A DNA stretch of 64,000 nt from Streptomyces sulfonofaciens (GTDB taxonomy: Bacteria > Actinomycetota > Actinomycetes > Streptomycetales > Streptomycetaceae): the NCBI RefSeq assembly GCF_014656295.1, contig NZ_BNCD01000014.1:62001-126000 (forward strand). Reading direction: 5' to 3'. The position numbers were made by a program, and so were the translations under genes. Under the pieces are notes generated by a model. The model was not told where the DNA came from. It worked only from the letters and a program-made list of their open reading frames with translations, and searched no databases. Positions 16,478 to 24,572 of the stretch are shown here, piece after piece. Position 1 is the stretch's first letter. Every line of letters begins with the position of its first letter.

Positions 16478-17185
16478 ATGACCGCCTTCCGTCTCGCCTC
16501 CGCCGTCGCAGACGCCTTCCCCGACACGCTCATCGCCCTGGTCACCGCCACCGGCCTGCGCGGCGGGGAACCCTGGCCCGCCACCGCCGCGGCACTCGCG
16601 GCCCTGGAACGGCAACTGGCCGACGGCACCTGGCAGCCCGCGGACGAGACGGACCCGCGCATCGCGGCGTGGCACACCGCATACCGCTCCTTCGGCACCA
16701 ACCCCCGCCGCGTCCGCCCCAGCGTCGACGCGCTCGGCCGCCGCCTCGCCAAGAAGGGCGCGCTGCCCCGCATCAACCCGGCCGTCGACTCCTACAACGC
16801 CGTCTCCGTGCGGCACGGCCTGCCAGCCGGCGCCTTCGATCTCGACCACGTCACAGGCGACGTCGCCATCCGCCCCGCAGACGGCACCGAGTCCTTCACC
16901 CCGCTCGGCGAACCCGGCACCGTCGAGAACCCCAAGCCCGGCGAGATCGTGTACGCCGACACCACGGGCGTACTGACCCGCCACTGGAACCACCGCGACG
17001 CCCATCGCACCCGCGTCACCGAGGACTCCCGGCACGTCGCCTTCCTGCTCGAAACCCTCCAGGGCACCCGCGACGGCCACCTCCTCAAGGCCGCCGCGCA
17101 CGAACTCCAGGAACTCCTCGCCCCGCACGCCGAACGGACCGCCGTGCACTACCTCGACCCCGCCCAGCCGCAGGCCGGGGCCTGA
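16478..17185 (+). CDS. Stand-alone B3/B4 (PheRS beta editing-like) domain protein
   Basis: A 235-residue protein made of the B3/B4 domain that in bacterial phenylalanyl-tRNA synthetase beta chains holds the editing site. Visible hallmarks are the central WHTAYRSFGTNPRRVRPSVD and ALPRINPAVDSYNAVSVRHG, then GAFDLDHVTGDVAIRPADG, GEIVYADTTGVLTRHWNHRD and a C-terminal LLETLQG segment. Free B3/B4 proteins lack synthetase activity; binding of amino acids or editing in trans has been proposed. It starts after caggaaacgg and diverges from the XRE-cupin regulator, which probably controls it. Confidence 0.9.
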   Translation: MTAFRLASAVADAFPDTLIALVTATGLRGGEPWPATAAALAALERQLADGTWQPADETDPRIAAWHTAYRSFGTNPRRVRPSVDALGRRLAKKGALPRINPAVDSYNAVSVRHGLPAGAFDLDHVTGDVAIRPADGTESFTPLGEPGTVENPKPGEIVYADTTGVLTRHWNHRDAHRTRVTEDSRHVAFLLETLQGTRDGHLLKAAAHELQELLAPHAERTAVHYLDPAQPQAGA

Positions 17186-17256
17186 GACCGCGGGCCGGGG
17201 GAGCGGGCGCGCTCTCCGGTGGCGGGTGCGGCGCGGCCGGCGCGGGACGTGTACCG

Positions 17257-17314
17257 GGGGGTGCGCCGCTTCCTGGCGCCAGGGGTGCACGGGGGTGCGC
17301 CGCTTCCCGGCGCC
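17257..17314. repeat. Direct repeat of 24 bases upstream of the hydrolase gene
   Basis: The unit GGGGGTGCGCCGCTTCCTGG plus CGCC occurs at 17257-17280 and again at 17291-17314 with one base difference. It ends 20 bases before the hydrolase start. It could be a duplicated promoter element or neutral slippage. Confidence 0.75.
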
Positions 17315-17334
17315 GGTGACAGGATGGCCGCATC

Positions 17335-18120
17335 ATGCCTCATGCACGGGCGGCCGACGGTGCCGCGCTCCACTACGAGATCCACGGCGCGGGCCGGCCC
17401 CTGGTCCTGCTGAGCGGACAGGCCAACGACCACCACTGGTGGGACGCGGTGCGCGACGCCTTCGCGGGCGAGTTCGCGACCGTCGTCCTCGACTACCGCG
17501 GCACCGGCGCCAGCGACCGGCCGGACACGGACACCTACAGCACACCCGGGTTCGCCCGCGACGTGCTGGCGGTGCTCGACCATGCAGGGATCGACCGCGC
17601 CCACGTCTACGGCACGTCCATGGGCGGGCGGGTGGCGCAGTGGATCGCCGCGGACCACCCCGAGCGCGTCGACCGGCTGGTGCTCGGCTGCACCTCGCCC
17701 GGTGCCCCGCACGGCGTCGAACGCGGACCGGAGATACGGCGCGCCCTGGCCCAGCCCGACCCGGCGGCCGCGCGGCGCACCCTCCTTGAACTCATGTACA
17801 CGCCCGGCTGGCTCAGCACCCACCGGGGACCGTTCCACACCCTCGGCGACCCGACGATGCCGGGCCACGCCCGCCGCGGTCATCTGCGCGCCAGCGCACG
17901 GCACGACGCATGGCAGGCCCTGCCGCGCATCACGGCACCGACACTCGTCGTGCACGGCACCGAGGACGCGTTCAACCCCACGGCCAACGCCCCCCTGATC
18001 GCCGCCCGCATCCCCGGCGCACGCCTGCACCTCGTCCCCGGTGCGCGGCACGCCTACTTCGAGGAGTTCGCCGCCCTCGCCACGCCGCCGGTGCTCGACT
18101 TCCTGGCGGCACGCGGGTAG
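17335..18120 (+). CDS. Alpha/beta-hydrolase fold esterase
   Basis: A 261-residue alpha/beta hydrolase. The nucleophile elbow is GTSMGG with Ser95. The acid is in VVHGTEDAFNP and the catalytic His in VPGARHAYFEEF, all spaced as in the family. The loop after strand 3 (LLSGQANDHHWWD) carries the oxyanion region in place of the usual HGxP. DYRGTGASDRP is also typical. It resembles 3-oxoadipate enol-lactonase-like carboxylesterases, but the substrate cannot be read from sequence. Start ATG at 17335; the ribosome-binding site is weak. A MOSC gene follows after 144 bases. Confidence 0.9.
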   Translation: MPHARAADGAALHYEIHGAGRPLVLLSGQANDHHWWDAVRDAFAGEFATVVLDYRGTGASDRPDTDTYSTPGFARDVLAVLDHAGIDRAHVYGTSMGGRVAQWIAADHPERVDRLVLGCTSPGAPHGVERGPEIRRALAQPDPAAARRTLLELMYTPGWLSTHRGPFHTLGDPTMPGHARRGHLRASARHDAWQALPRITAPTLVVHGTEDAFNPTANAPLIAARIPGARLHLVPGARHAYFEEFAALATPPVLDFLAARG

Positions 18121-18264
18121 CGGGGGCCAGGCGTGCAGCGGCGCCGGCCGCCTCACGGCGCCGGCCGCGGTCGGTGGCGCGGTCGCCGCCGGCCACCGGT
18201 TACGCTCGGGGCCGAACGGCCCGGCCGCGCGGCGGCCAGGGACGACGGCAGAGAGGACCGGTGG

Positions 18265-18807
18265 ATGACCGGGACGGTGGCGGCGGTCAGCAGCAACGCG
18301 ACGTACTCGTTCACCAAGCCGACCAGGGACGGCATCACCCTCCTCGCGGGACTGGGCGTGGCAGGCGACGTGCACGCCGGGGTGACCGTCAGGCACCGCT
18401 CGCGTGTGGCGCAGGACCCGACCCTGCCGAACCTCCGCCAGGTCCATCTGATCCACGAAGAGCTCTTCGCCGAGGTCGCCGGAGCCGGGTTCACGGTCGC
18501 TCCCGGAGAACTGGGCGAGAACGTCACCACCCGCGGCATCGACCTGCTGGGCCTGCCGGCCGGGACGCTGCTCGGCCTCGGCCCCGACGCGGTGGTGGAG
18601 GTGACCGGGCTGCGCAACCCCTGTGCGCAGATCGACCGCTTCCAGGACGGGCTGCTGAAACAGGTCGTCGGCCGTGACGAGTCGGGGGCCGTGGTGCGCA
18701 AGGCCGGGATCATGGGCGTCGTGCGGATGGGCGGCATGGTGCGACCGGGCGATGCGATCACGGTACGGCTGCCCGAACCGCCGCACCGGCCGCTGGAGCG
18801 GGTCTGA
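18265..18807 (+). CDS. MOSC-domain protein (molybdenum/sulfur-handling)
   Basis: A 180-residue single-domain MOSC protein. VHAGVTVRHRSRVAQDP, NLRQVHLIHEELFAEV, PGELGENVTTRGIDLLGLPA and the sulfur-carrying Cys120 in NPCAQIDRF are the family hallmarks. MOSC domains bind molybdenum cofactor or carry sulfur and are related to the C-terminus of Moco sulfurase and YiiM. Start ATG at 18265 follows agagagga; longer frames upstream are Arg-rich. No Moco enzyme lies nearby, so the partner is unknown. Confidence 0.92.
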   Translation: MTGTVAAVSSNATYSFTKPTRDGITLLAGLGVAGDVHAGVTVRHRSRVAQDPTLPNLRQVHLIHEELFAEVAGAGFTVAPGELGENVTTRGIDLLGLPAGTLLGLGPDAVVEVTGLRNPCAQIDRFQDGLLKQVVGRDESGAVVRKAGIMGVVRMGGMVRPGDAITVRLPEPPHRPLERV

Positions 18808-18944
18808 CGGCTGGGGGAAAGCCCACGCGGCGTCGGTGATGCCCGGTCACTCGGGGGCGGGGGCCGCGACCGGACGAGCCACCGCCGGGGCGGGGGCGGC
18901 ACCCGCGACCGGAGCCGCATGCCCGACTCGGCGGGCGCCCGCCC

Positions 18945-19034
18945 TCGACGGGCGTACGTGTCTCGGCGTACGTGCGCCTCTCGGCGGGCGTGCGTGTCTC
19001 GGCGGGCGTGTGTGTCTCGGCGGCCGTGTGCGTC
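18945..19034. repeat. Five tandem 18-base repeats
   Basis: Units start at 18945, 18963, 18981, 18999 and 19017 and follow TCGGCGGGCGTGYGTGTC with 1-5 changes. The period is a multiple of three, so frames on both strands read repeated RRACVS-like or PPRHTR-like peptides. None has a start site or family match. The 388-base gap 18808-19195 holds no recognised gene. Confidence 0.8.
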
Positions 19035-19127
19035 TCGGAGGGCCGGAGGGTGCCTGCGTCACGGCGGGCGCCTGCGGCCAGGCGCGCGTAGCGCGTCGTG
19101 CGCGGCGTGTGCGGGGCCCGGATCGGC

Positions 19128-19163
19128 GGGTCCGGCGGCCCGGCCCGGCGCAGGGCCGGACCC
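19128..19163. terminator. Possible terminator hairpin between convergent genes
   Basis: GGGTCCGGC and GCCGGACCC form a perfect 9-base stem with an 18-base loop. It lies 33 bases past the SDR stop codon between the convergent MOSC and SDR genes. The long loop lowers confidence. Confidence 0.4.
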
Positions 19164-19195
19164 TCGTCCGCGGTGCCCGTCCCCGCGCGGCCCGA

Positions 19196-19990
19196 TCAGG
19201 GCAGGATCGCGTCGACGTAGCCGCCGTCCACCCGCAGCGCTCCGCCCGTCGTCGCCGACGCCTGGTCCGAGCTGAGGTAGACCACCATGTTCGCGATCTC
19301 CTCCGGCTCGATCAGCCGCTGGATCAGGGACTGCGGACGGTGCTCGCGCATGAACGCGCGCTGGGCCTCGTCCCAGGACAGGTCGCGGTCGACGAGTTCG
19401 TAGACGAAGTCCTCCACGCCGCCGGTGTGGGTGGGCCCGGCGATCACCGAGTTCACCGTCACACCGGTGCCCGCAGCCTCCTTGGCGAAGCCCCGGCTCA
19501 CCGCGAGCAGGGCCGACTTGGACATGCCGTACTGGATCATCTCCTTGGGGATCACCACGGCGGAGTCGCTGGCGATGTACTGGACGCGCCCCCAGCCCCG
19601 CTCCACCATGCCGGGCAGCAGGGCCCTGGTGAGCCGCACGCCCGCCAGCACGTTGACCTCGAAGTAGCGCCGCCACTCCTCGTCGGTGATCTCCAGCGCG
19701 GGCCGGGAGCCGAAGATGCCGAGGTTGTTGATGAGGATGTCCACCCGCGGCAGCAGCTCCTTCACCTGCTCGGCCCCCTCCTCGGTGCTCACGTCCGCGG
19801 GCACGGCGACGAAGTCCGCACCGGGCACGACCGAGAACAGGTGCGCCACCGCCCCGGCCACCCCCTCCTGGGTCCTGCCGTTGACGCCGACCCGGGCCCC
19901 CGCACGGGCGAGACCAGCCGCGATGGCCGCCCCGATGCCCTGTGTCGAGCCGGTGACCAGCGCCGTCCGCCCGGAGAGATTGATCTGCAT
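19196..19990 (-). CDS. Short-chain dehydrogenase/reductase
   Basis: A 264-residue classical SDR, NAD(P)-dependent. The cofactor loop is TGSTQGIG (residues 14-21), the NNLGIF segment matches the NNAG motif, catalytic Tyr and Lys are in QYGMSKSA with Ser in IASDSAV, and the C-terminal VDGGY completes the family pattern. The substrate is unknown. It diverges from the Clp-N/HTH gene 138 bases away, and that gene's two palindromes are on its upstream side, so the HTH protein may also control this SDR. Confidence 0.93.
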   Translation of the reverse strand: MQINLSGRTALVTGSTQGIGAAIAAGLARAGARVGVNGRTQEGVAGAVAHLFSVVPGADFVAVPADVSTEEGAEQVKELLPRVDILINNLGIFGSRPALEITDEEWRRYFEVNVLAGVRLTRALLPGMVERGWGRVQYIASDSAVVIPKEMIQYGMSKSALLAVSRGFAKEAAGTGVTVNSVIAGPTHTGGVEDFVYELVDRDLSWDEAQRAFMREHRPQSLIQRLIEPEEIANMVVYLSSDQASATTGGALRVDGGYVDAILP

Positions 19991-20080
19991 CAGGACACTT
20001 CCTCACGTCTGCGACCGCTTGCCTGCCTGCTCCTACCCGATCTTGGTCAAGTATGAGCAGAAACCCGGACCTCCCGCACT

Positions 20081-20097
20081 GTCAACTTCGGGTTGAC
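20081..20097. promoter_or_regulatory. Operator 1 upstream of the Clp-N/HTH gene
   Basis: GTCAACTTCGGGTTGAC has perfect 6-base arms GTCAAC/GTTGAC. It overlaps the probable -35 box TTGACG (20093-20098). A second, similar site follows 29 bases downstream. Confidence 0.7.
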
Positions 20098-20122
20098 GAC
20101 ATCTCGGATGTCAACCTAGGGT
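20093..20122 (+). promoter_or_regulatory. Probable leaderless promoter of the Clp-N/HTH gene
   Basis: TTGACG (20093-20098) and TAGGGT (20117-20122) are separated by 18 bases. The ATG at 20129 falls where transcription would begin, 7 bases after the -10 box. No ribosome-binding site is present, which fits a leaderless mRNA, a common type in Streptomyces. Both boxes are covered by the palindromic operators. Confidence 0.6.
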
Positions 20123-20126
20123 TGCC
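20110..20126. promoter_or_regulatory. Operator 2 upstream of the Clp-N/HTH gene
   Basis: GTCAACCTAGGGTTGCC matches operator 1 with GTCAAC and GGGTTG in the same register. It covers the -10 box and ends 2 bases before the ATG. Binding here would block transcription directly. Confidence 0.68.
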
Positions 20127-20128
20127 TT

Positions 20129-20899
20129 ATGGAGAAACCCGCGCCCATCGCGACACCCGTCCGGCTCGACGACCTCATCGACGCCATCAAGAAGGTCCAC
20201 ACCGAGGCCCTCGACCAGTTGTCCGACGCCGTCCTCGCCGCCGAGCACCTGGGCGAGCTGGCGGACCACCTCATCGGCCACTTCGTGGACCAGGCGCGCC
20301 GTTCGGGCGCCTCGTGGACCGACATCGGCAAGAGCATGGGGGTCACCCGGCAGGCCGCCCAGAAGCGGTTCGTGCCCAAGGACCCCAAGGACCCTTCCGA
20401 ACTCGACCCGAGCCAGGGCTTCGGCAGGTTCACGCCGCGTGCCCGCAACGTGGTGGTGACGGCGCAGAACGAGGCCCGCAACGCCAACAACGACAGGATC
20501 ACGTCCGCCCATCTCGTCCTGGGGCTGCTCAGCGAGCCGGAGGGGCTCGCCGCCAAGGCGATCACCGCGCAGGGGGTGACGCTGGACGCCGTCCGGCAGG
20601 CGGCCACGGCGGCACTGCCGCCGGCGGCCGAGCAGATGCCCGCACTCGTCCCCTTCGACGCGGTCGCACGCAAGGCCCTGGAACTGACGTTCCGCGAGGC
20701 CCTGCGGCTAGGTCACAACTACATCGGCACGGAGCACATCCTGCTCGCCCTCCTGGAGGGCGAGGACGGCGACGGAATGCTCAGCGGGCTCGGCGTCGGC
20801 AAGGACGCGGCCGAACGGTCCGTCACCGCCGCCCTGGCCGCGATCGTCGCCCGGCGCGCCGAGCAGGGGGAGGACACCGGCGAGGGGACGGACGCCTGA
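20129..20899 (+). CDS. HTH plus Clp N-terminal (R) domain protein
   Basis: A 256-residue protein. Residues about 10-90 include an HTH-like segment (SGASWTDIGKSMGVTRQAAQ, then KRFVPKD). Residues about 100-245 carry two Clp N-terminal repeats (FTPRARNVVVTAQNEARNAN with SAHLVLGLLSEPEGLAAKAI; ALELTFREALRLGHNYIGTE with HILLALLEGEDGDG). ClpC uses this domain to take substrates or adaptors; here no ATPase domain follows. A DNA-binding protein with a Clp-N sensor could couple a protein-quality signal to transcription. Paired palindromes overlap its apparently leaderless promoter, suggesting autorepression. Domain calls firm; role inferred. Confidence 0.88.
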   Translation: MEKPAPIATPVRLDDLIDAIKKVHTEALDQLSDAVLAAEHLGELADHLIGHFVDQARRSGASWTDIGKSMGVTRQAAQKRFVPKDPKDPSELDPSQGFGRFTPRARNVVVTAQNEARNANNDRITSAHLVLGLLSEPEGLAAKAITAQGVTLDAVRQAATAALPPAAEQMPALVPFDAVARKALELTFREALRLGHNYIGTEHILLALLEGEDGDGMLSGLGVGKDAAERSVTAALAAIVARRAEQGEDTGEGTDA

Positions 20900-21769
20900 C
20901 GGCACGTCCCCTGGCGGACGCCCGAGCACCCGTCCGCCGGGGGCCCGCGAACGACCGGCGGCCGCCACCCGGGCTCCGGTGCGCGCCCGCCGCACCGGAG
21001 CCCCAGGGCGCGCCCGGCAGGACGGTTCCGCCGTGCCGTACGTCCGCACGGCCCGCGGCCCCCGTCCCGCGCCACGCCGCACACCCTCGCCCCCGGCCCA
21101 ACCGGCCGACCGGCCCAACCCGTCTCGCCTGTCCCACTCGCACCGGTGGCCTGGCACTCCCGCACTCCCGGCACCTCCCGCCGCCCCTGGCGCTCCGGGC
21201 GCCGCGCACAGGCCCACCGCCGCTGCCCCGTCCCGCGCCGCCCGGCCACGCCGAAAGGCGTGTGCCCGCGGTCCGCCGCCCGCAGCCGCACCGCTGCCCT
21301 GCCGGGGCCGTGCCCCCGCTCCCGTCCCCGCCCCATAGGCCGCGGGCCGCCCCCGGAAGGGCTGCGGGCATCGGCATCCCTGGCGTTCGCCGCCCGCAGC
21401 ACCGTTGCGGCGGCAGCCGGCACGACAGCCGGCCCACGCGTCGCGGCCGGGCCGCCACGCGTCCCGTCCGGGCGGCCCACGGGACCCGGTGAGCGGCCCA
21501 CGGCAGGGGGGACGGCCTGGGCCCCGTCCGGGTCAAAAGGCCGGTATCCGCACGCCGCCGAGCCCTGGGAACGCACGGCCGACGGGCCGTCCACCGCACT
21601 CGACGGGGCGCCGACCGCACTCGACGGGACCCGGCTGCAACGCCTCGAACTGCCCCCGTACGGTGTCCGGGTGACCGCTCTCCTCCCCTGAAGCGTGCCG
21701 TTTCGACCCGACCGACCCGGCCGCCCGTCGCGCGTGCCGGCCGCACTCTCCGAACAGGAGCCGCCCGCC
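20900..21769. other. Long non-coding stretch carrying a glycosidase tail remnant
   Basis: About 870 bases. From 20900 to 21540 I see only GC-rich sequence with Arg/Pro/Ala frames on both strands and no gene signals. From about 21540 a frame reads a plausible hydrolase C-terminus (listed separately). The promoter of the mannonate-dehydratase-type gene should lie in the last 80 bases. Confidence 0.5.
21540..21691 (+). pseudogene. Possible C-terminal remnant of a glycoside hydrolase
   Basis: The frame ending TGA at 21689-21691 reads TALDGAPTALDGTRLQRLEL followed by PPYGVRVTALLP. Many beta-galactosidase- and alpha-glycosidase-type enzymes end with a strand of the form LxLPPYxVRVL after an L-x-G turn. 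Only about 50 residues look ordered, and nothing upstream continues them. A 15-base repeat ACCGCACTCGACGGG (21593-21607 and 21614-21628) duplicates the TALDG turn. Best read as the relic of a lost enzyme next to a sugar-acid gene; chance cannot be excluded. Confidence 0.35.
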
Positions 21770-23011
21770 ATGAAGATCCGCTCGGCCGACGTCATCGTGA
21801 CCAGTCCGGGACGCAACTTCGTCACCCTGCGCATCACCACCGACGACGGCCTCACCGGGCTGGGGGACGCCACCCTCAACGGCCGCGAACTCGCCGTCGC
21901 CAGCTATCTGCGCGACCACGTCGCGCCGCTGCTGATCGAACGGGACGCGACCCGGATCGAGGACACCTGGCAGTACCTCTACCGCGGGGCGTACTGGCGG
22001 CGCGGCCCGGTCACCATGGCGGCCGTCGCCGCCGTCGACACCGCCCTGTGGGACATCAAGGCCAAGGCCGCGGGGATGCCGCTGTACCAGTTGCTCGGCG
22101 GCGCCAGCCGCATCGGCGCCCTCGCGTACGGGCACGCCTCGGGGCGCGACCTGCCGGAGCTGATGGACTCGGTGCGCGCCCACCTCGCGCAGGGCTACCG
22201 CGCCATCCGCATCCAGACCGGCATCCCCGGCCTCGACTCGGTGTACGGCGTGGCCGCGTCCTCCGCGGCGGCCGGCGACCGCTACGACTACGAGCCCGCC
22301 AGACGCTCCGCCGACACCCGGGCCCTGCCCGTCGAGGAGACCTGGGACACCCGCGCCTACCTGCGCCACGTCCCGACCGTCTTCGAGGCGGTGCGTGCGG
22401 AGTTCGGCCCCGAGCTGCCACTGCTGCACGACGGCCACCACCGGATGACCCCCATCCAGGCCGCGAGGCTCGGCAAGGCACTGGAGCCCTACGACCTGTT
22501 CTGGCTGGAGGACGCCACACCCGGCGAGGACCAGGCGGCCCTGCGGCTCATCCGCCAGCACACCACGACCCCCCTCGCCATCGGCGAGGTCTTCAACTCC
22601 GTGTACGACTACACCACGCTGCTCAGCGAGCGGTTGATCGACTACGTGCGCTCCGCGGTCACCCACACCGGCGGGGTGACCGCCCTGCGCAAACTCCTCG
22701 ACCACGCCGCCGTGTACGGCATCAGGTCCGGCCTGCACGGCCCCACGGACATCTCGCCGGTCGGCATGGCCGCCGCCCTCCACCTGGACCTGGCCGTGCA
22801 CAACTTCGGCATCCAGGAGTTCATGCAGCACTCCGCCAGGACCCTGGAGGTCTTCCGCACCTCCTACACCTTCACCGACGGCCTCCTGCACCCGTCCGAC
22901 ACCCCGGGCCTCGGCGTCGAGCTCGACGACGAGGCCGCGGCCGCCTTCCCGTACGAGCCGGCGTACCTGCCCGTGAACCGGCTCCAGGACGGAACGGTGC
23001 ACGACTGGTGA
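21770..23011 (+). CDS. manD: D-mannonate dehydratase-type enolase-superfamily enzyme (ManD/RspA family)
   Basis: A 413-residue member of the mannonate dehydratase branch of the enolase superfamily, which takes D-mannonate (or a related sugar acid) to 2-keto-3-deoxy-gluconate. Hallmarks are the N-terminal MKIRSADVIVTSPGRNFVTL, TLNGRELAVASYLRDHVAPL, LYRGAYWRRGPVTMAAVAAV, the metal-ligand segments LLHDGHHRMTP, FWLEDATPGED and LAIGEVFNS, and the C-terminal LHGPTDISPVGMAAALHLDL. Length matches the ~400-residue family. Some family members are inactive or have low activity, so substrate is not certain. Start ATG at 21770 follows acaggagccgcccgcc. A MATE gene follows after 34 bases. Confidence 0.85.
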   Translation: MKIRSADVIVTSPGRNFVTLRITTDDGLTGLGDATLNGRELAVASYLRDHVAPLLIERDATRIEDTWQYLYRGAYWRRGPVTMAAVAAVDTALWDIKAKAAGMPLYQLLGGASRIGALAYGHASGRDLPELMDSVRAHLAQGYRAIRIQTGIPGLDSVYGVAASSAAAGDRYDYEPARRSADTRALPVEETWDTRAYLRHVPTVFEAVRAEFGPELPLLHDGHHRMTPIQAARLGKALEPYDLFWLEDATPGEDQAALRLIRQHTTTPLAIGEVFNSVYDYTTLLSERLIDYVRSAVTHTGGVTALRKLLDHAAVYGIRSGLHGPTDISPVGMAAALHLDLAVHNFGIQEFMQHSARTLEVFRTSYTFTDGLLHPSDTPGLGVELDDEAAAAFPYEPAYLPVNRLQDGTVHDW

Positions 23012-23045
23012 CGAACGACTGCTGCAACGGCACGGGCAGGGGGTC

Positions 23046-24449
23046 ATGGTGAGGCAGTTCCCGAAGCAGCCGGAGAGGCCGGCCGTGCGTACGCCGCGCG
23101 CGGACCACGGGAGCCGGGTGGCTGCCCTCGGCACCCAGCCGGTCGGACGACTGCTGCTGACCTCCAGCACCCAGACGACCCTGTCCGTCGCGACCTACGG
23201 CATCTACGCACTGACGAACGCCTGGTTCGTCTCCCGCGGCGTCGGGCCGCTGGCGCTGGTGGGCGTGAACGTCGTCTCGCCCGTCCTGCTGGTACTCGGC
23301 GCCGTCTCCACGACGGTCGGCGTCGGCGGCGCCTCGATGGTCTCCCGAAGCCTTGGCACCGGGGACCTGCGGCGGGCCGCACGGGCGGCCGGCAACGCCT
23401 TCCTGGCCTACTGGACCGTCGCCATCGTCTTCAGCGTGCTCGGCGTGCTCCTGCTCGACCCGCTCCTCACGCTGCTGGGTGCGGCGGGCCGGGTGCGGGG
23501 CTACGCGCACGACTACGCGCTGATCCTCTTCGCCGGGGCGATCACCGCCACCGGCTTCTCCAGCCTGGTGCGCGCCGAGGGGCGGCTGCGGTTCTCGACC
23601 GTGCTCTGGATGGTGCCCGTGGTCTGCCAGATCGTGCTCGACCCACTGCTGATCTTCGGTCTCGGCCTGGGCGTGCGGGGCGCCGCGCTCGGCACGGTCG
23701 GCGGGCAGGCGGTCTCCATGGGCCTGAGCCTGTGGTTCTTCTTCGTCCAGCGCGACCGCCCCTACCGCATCACCCTCGCCGATCTGCGGCCCCACGGGCC
23801 GACGCTGCGGGAGCTGGTGGCCCTGGGCTCGCCCTCCTTCCTCAGCGGCTTCGGCAACAGCCTGGTCCTGAGCCTCGTCAACAACCGCCTGGCGGGCCTC
23901 GGCGGCCCCGCGGCCATGAGCGCGTACGCCACGTGCAGCCGGATCGGCACCTTCGTCCTCATGCCCCAACTCGGTATCTCCCAGGGCATGCAACCACTGA
24001 TCGGATACAACGTCGGCCGCGGCCTGACCGCTCGCGCCGACCGCATCAGGACCCTCGCGCTGCGCGCCACCACCGTCTACGGCACGGCCGCCTGCCTGGT
24101 CCTGCTCATCGCGGCCGGTCCGCTGGCAGCGTCCTTCACCGACGACCCGCAGGTACGGCGGGCGACGGTCGAGGCCATGCGGATCATCGCCCTCAGCTAC
24201 CCCCTCACCGGTGTCACCTCGCTCCTGTCGGCCTACTTCCAGGCCACGGGACGGGCACGTCCGTCGTACCTGATCTCCGTCGGGTCGATCATGGGGATAC
24301 GGCTGCCCCTGCTGTTCGTCCTCAGCCTGTTCGGGACGCTGTGGCTGTGGATCGGCTTTCCGGCGGCCGAACTCGTGGCGGCGACGGTCGCGCTGCTGGT
24401 GCTGCGCCGCGGGCGCCCCAGCGGCCCGCACCCGCGCGGCGCGCCCTGA
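23046..24449 (+). CDS. MATE-family efflux transporter
   Basis: A 467-residue multidrug and toxic-compound extrusion protein with about 12 membrane helices. Typical segments are VNVVSPVLLVLGAVSTTVGV, GGASMVSRSLGTGD, FAGAITATGFSSLVRAEGRL and MPQLGISQGMQPLIGYNVG. It sits in the inner membrane and exports a substrate against Na+ or H+. Start ATG at 23046, 34 bases after the dehydratase gene, so the two are probably co-transcribed, which may mean export of a toxic sugar-acid intermediate or may be coincidental. The gene ends at a strong bidirectional hairpin. Confidence 0.93.
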   Translation: MVRQFPKQPERPAVRTPRADHGSRVAALGTQPVGRLLLTSSTQTTLSVATYGIYALTNAWFVSRGVGPLALVGVNVVSPVLLVLGAVSTTVGVGGASMVSRSLGTGDLRRAARAAGNAFLAYWTVAIVFSVLGVLLLDPLLTLLGAAGRVRGYAHDYALILFAGAITATGFSSLVRAEGRLRFSTVLWMVPVVCQIVLDPLLIFGLGLGVRGAALGTVGGQAVSMGLSLWFFFVQRDRPYRITLADLRPHGPTLRELVALGSPSFLSGFGNSLVLSLVNNRLAGLGGPAAMSAYATCSRIGTFVLMPQLGISQGMQPLIGYNVGRGLTARADRIRTLALRATTVYGTAACLVLLIAAGPLAASFTDDPQVRRATVEAMRIIALSYPLTGVTSLLSAYFQATGRARPSYLISVGSIMGIRLPLLFVLSLFGTLWLWIGFPAAELVAATVALLVLRRGRPSGPHPRGAP

Positions 24450-24475
24450 GCGGGCACGGACGCCGGAGGTGTCCC

Positions 24476-24508
24476 GGGGCCCCGCCGCGCTCTGCCTGGC
24501 GGGGCCCC
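24476..24508. terminator. Bidirectional terminator hairpin
   Basis: GGGGCCCCGCC (24476-24486) pairs perfectly with GGCGGGGCCCC (24498-24508) over an 11-base loop. It lies between the convergent MATE and glucarate-dehydratase-like genes. Confidence 0.8.
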
Positions 24509-24572
24509 ACCGGGCGCTCGGTCCGGCCCGGCGGTGGCGCGGCGGCGGCCGGGTGCGGGGGCCGACGGCCAC

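Noticed and set aside
18847..19062. Repetitive PPRHTR-type frame over the 18-base repeats
   Set aside because: The repeats have a period divisible by three, so repeated peptides appear in several frames by chance. No ribosome-binding site.
20979..21338. Pro/Arg-rich frame after the Clp-N/HTH gene
   Set aside because: No start site, low-complexity composition and competing frames on the other strand.
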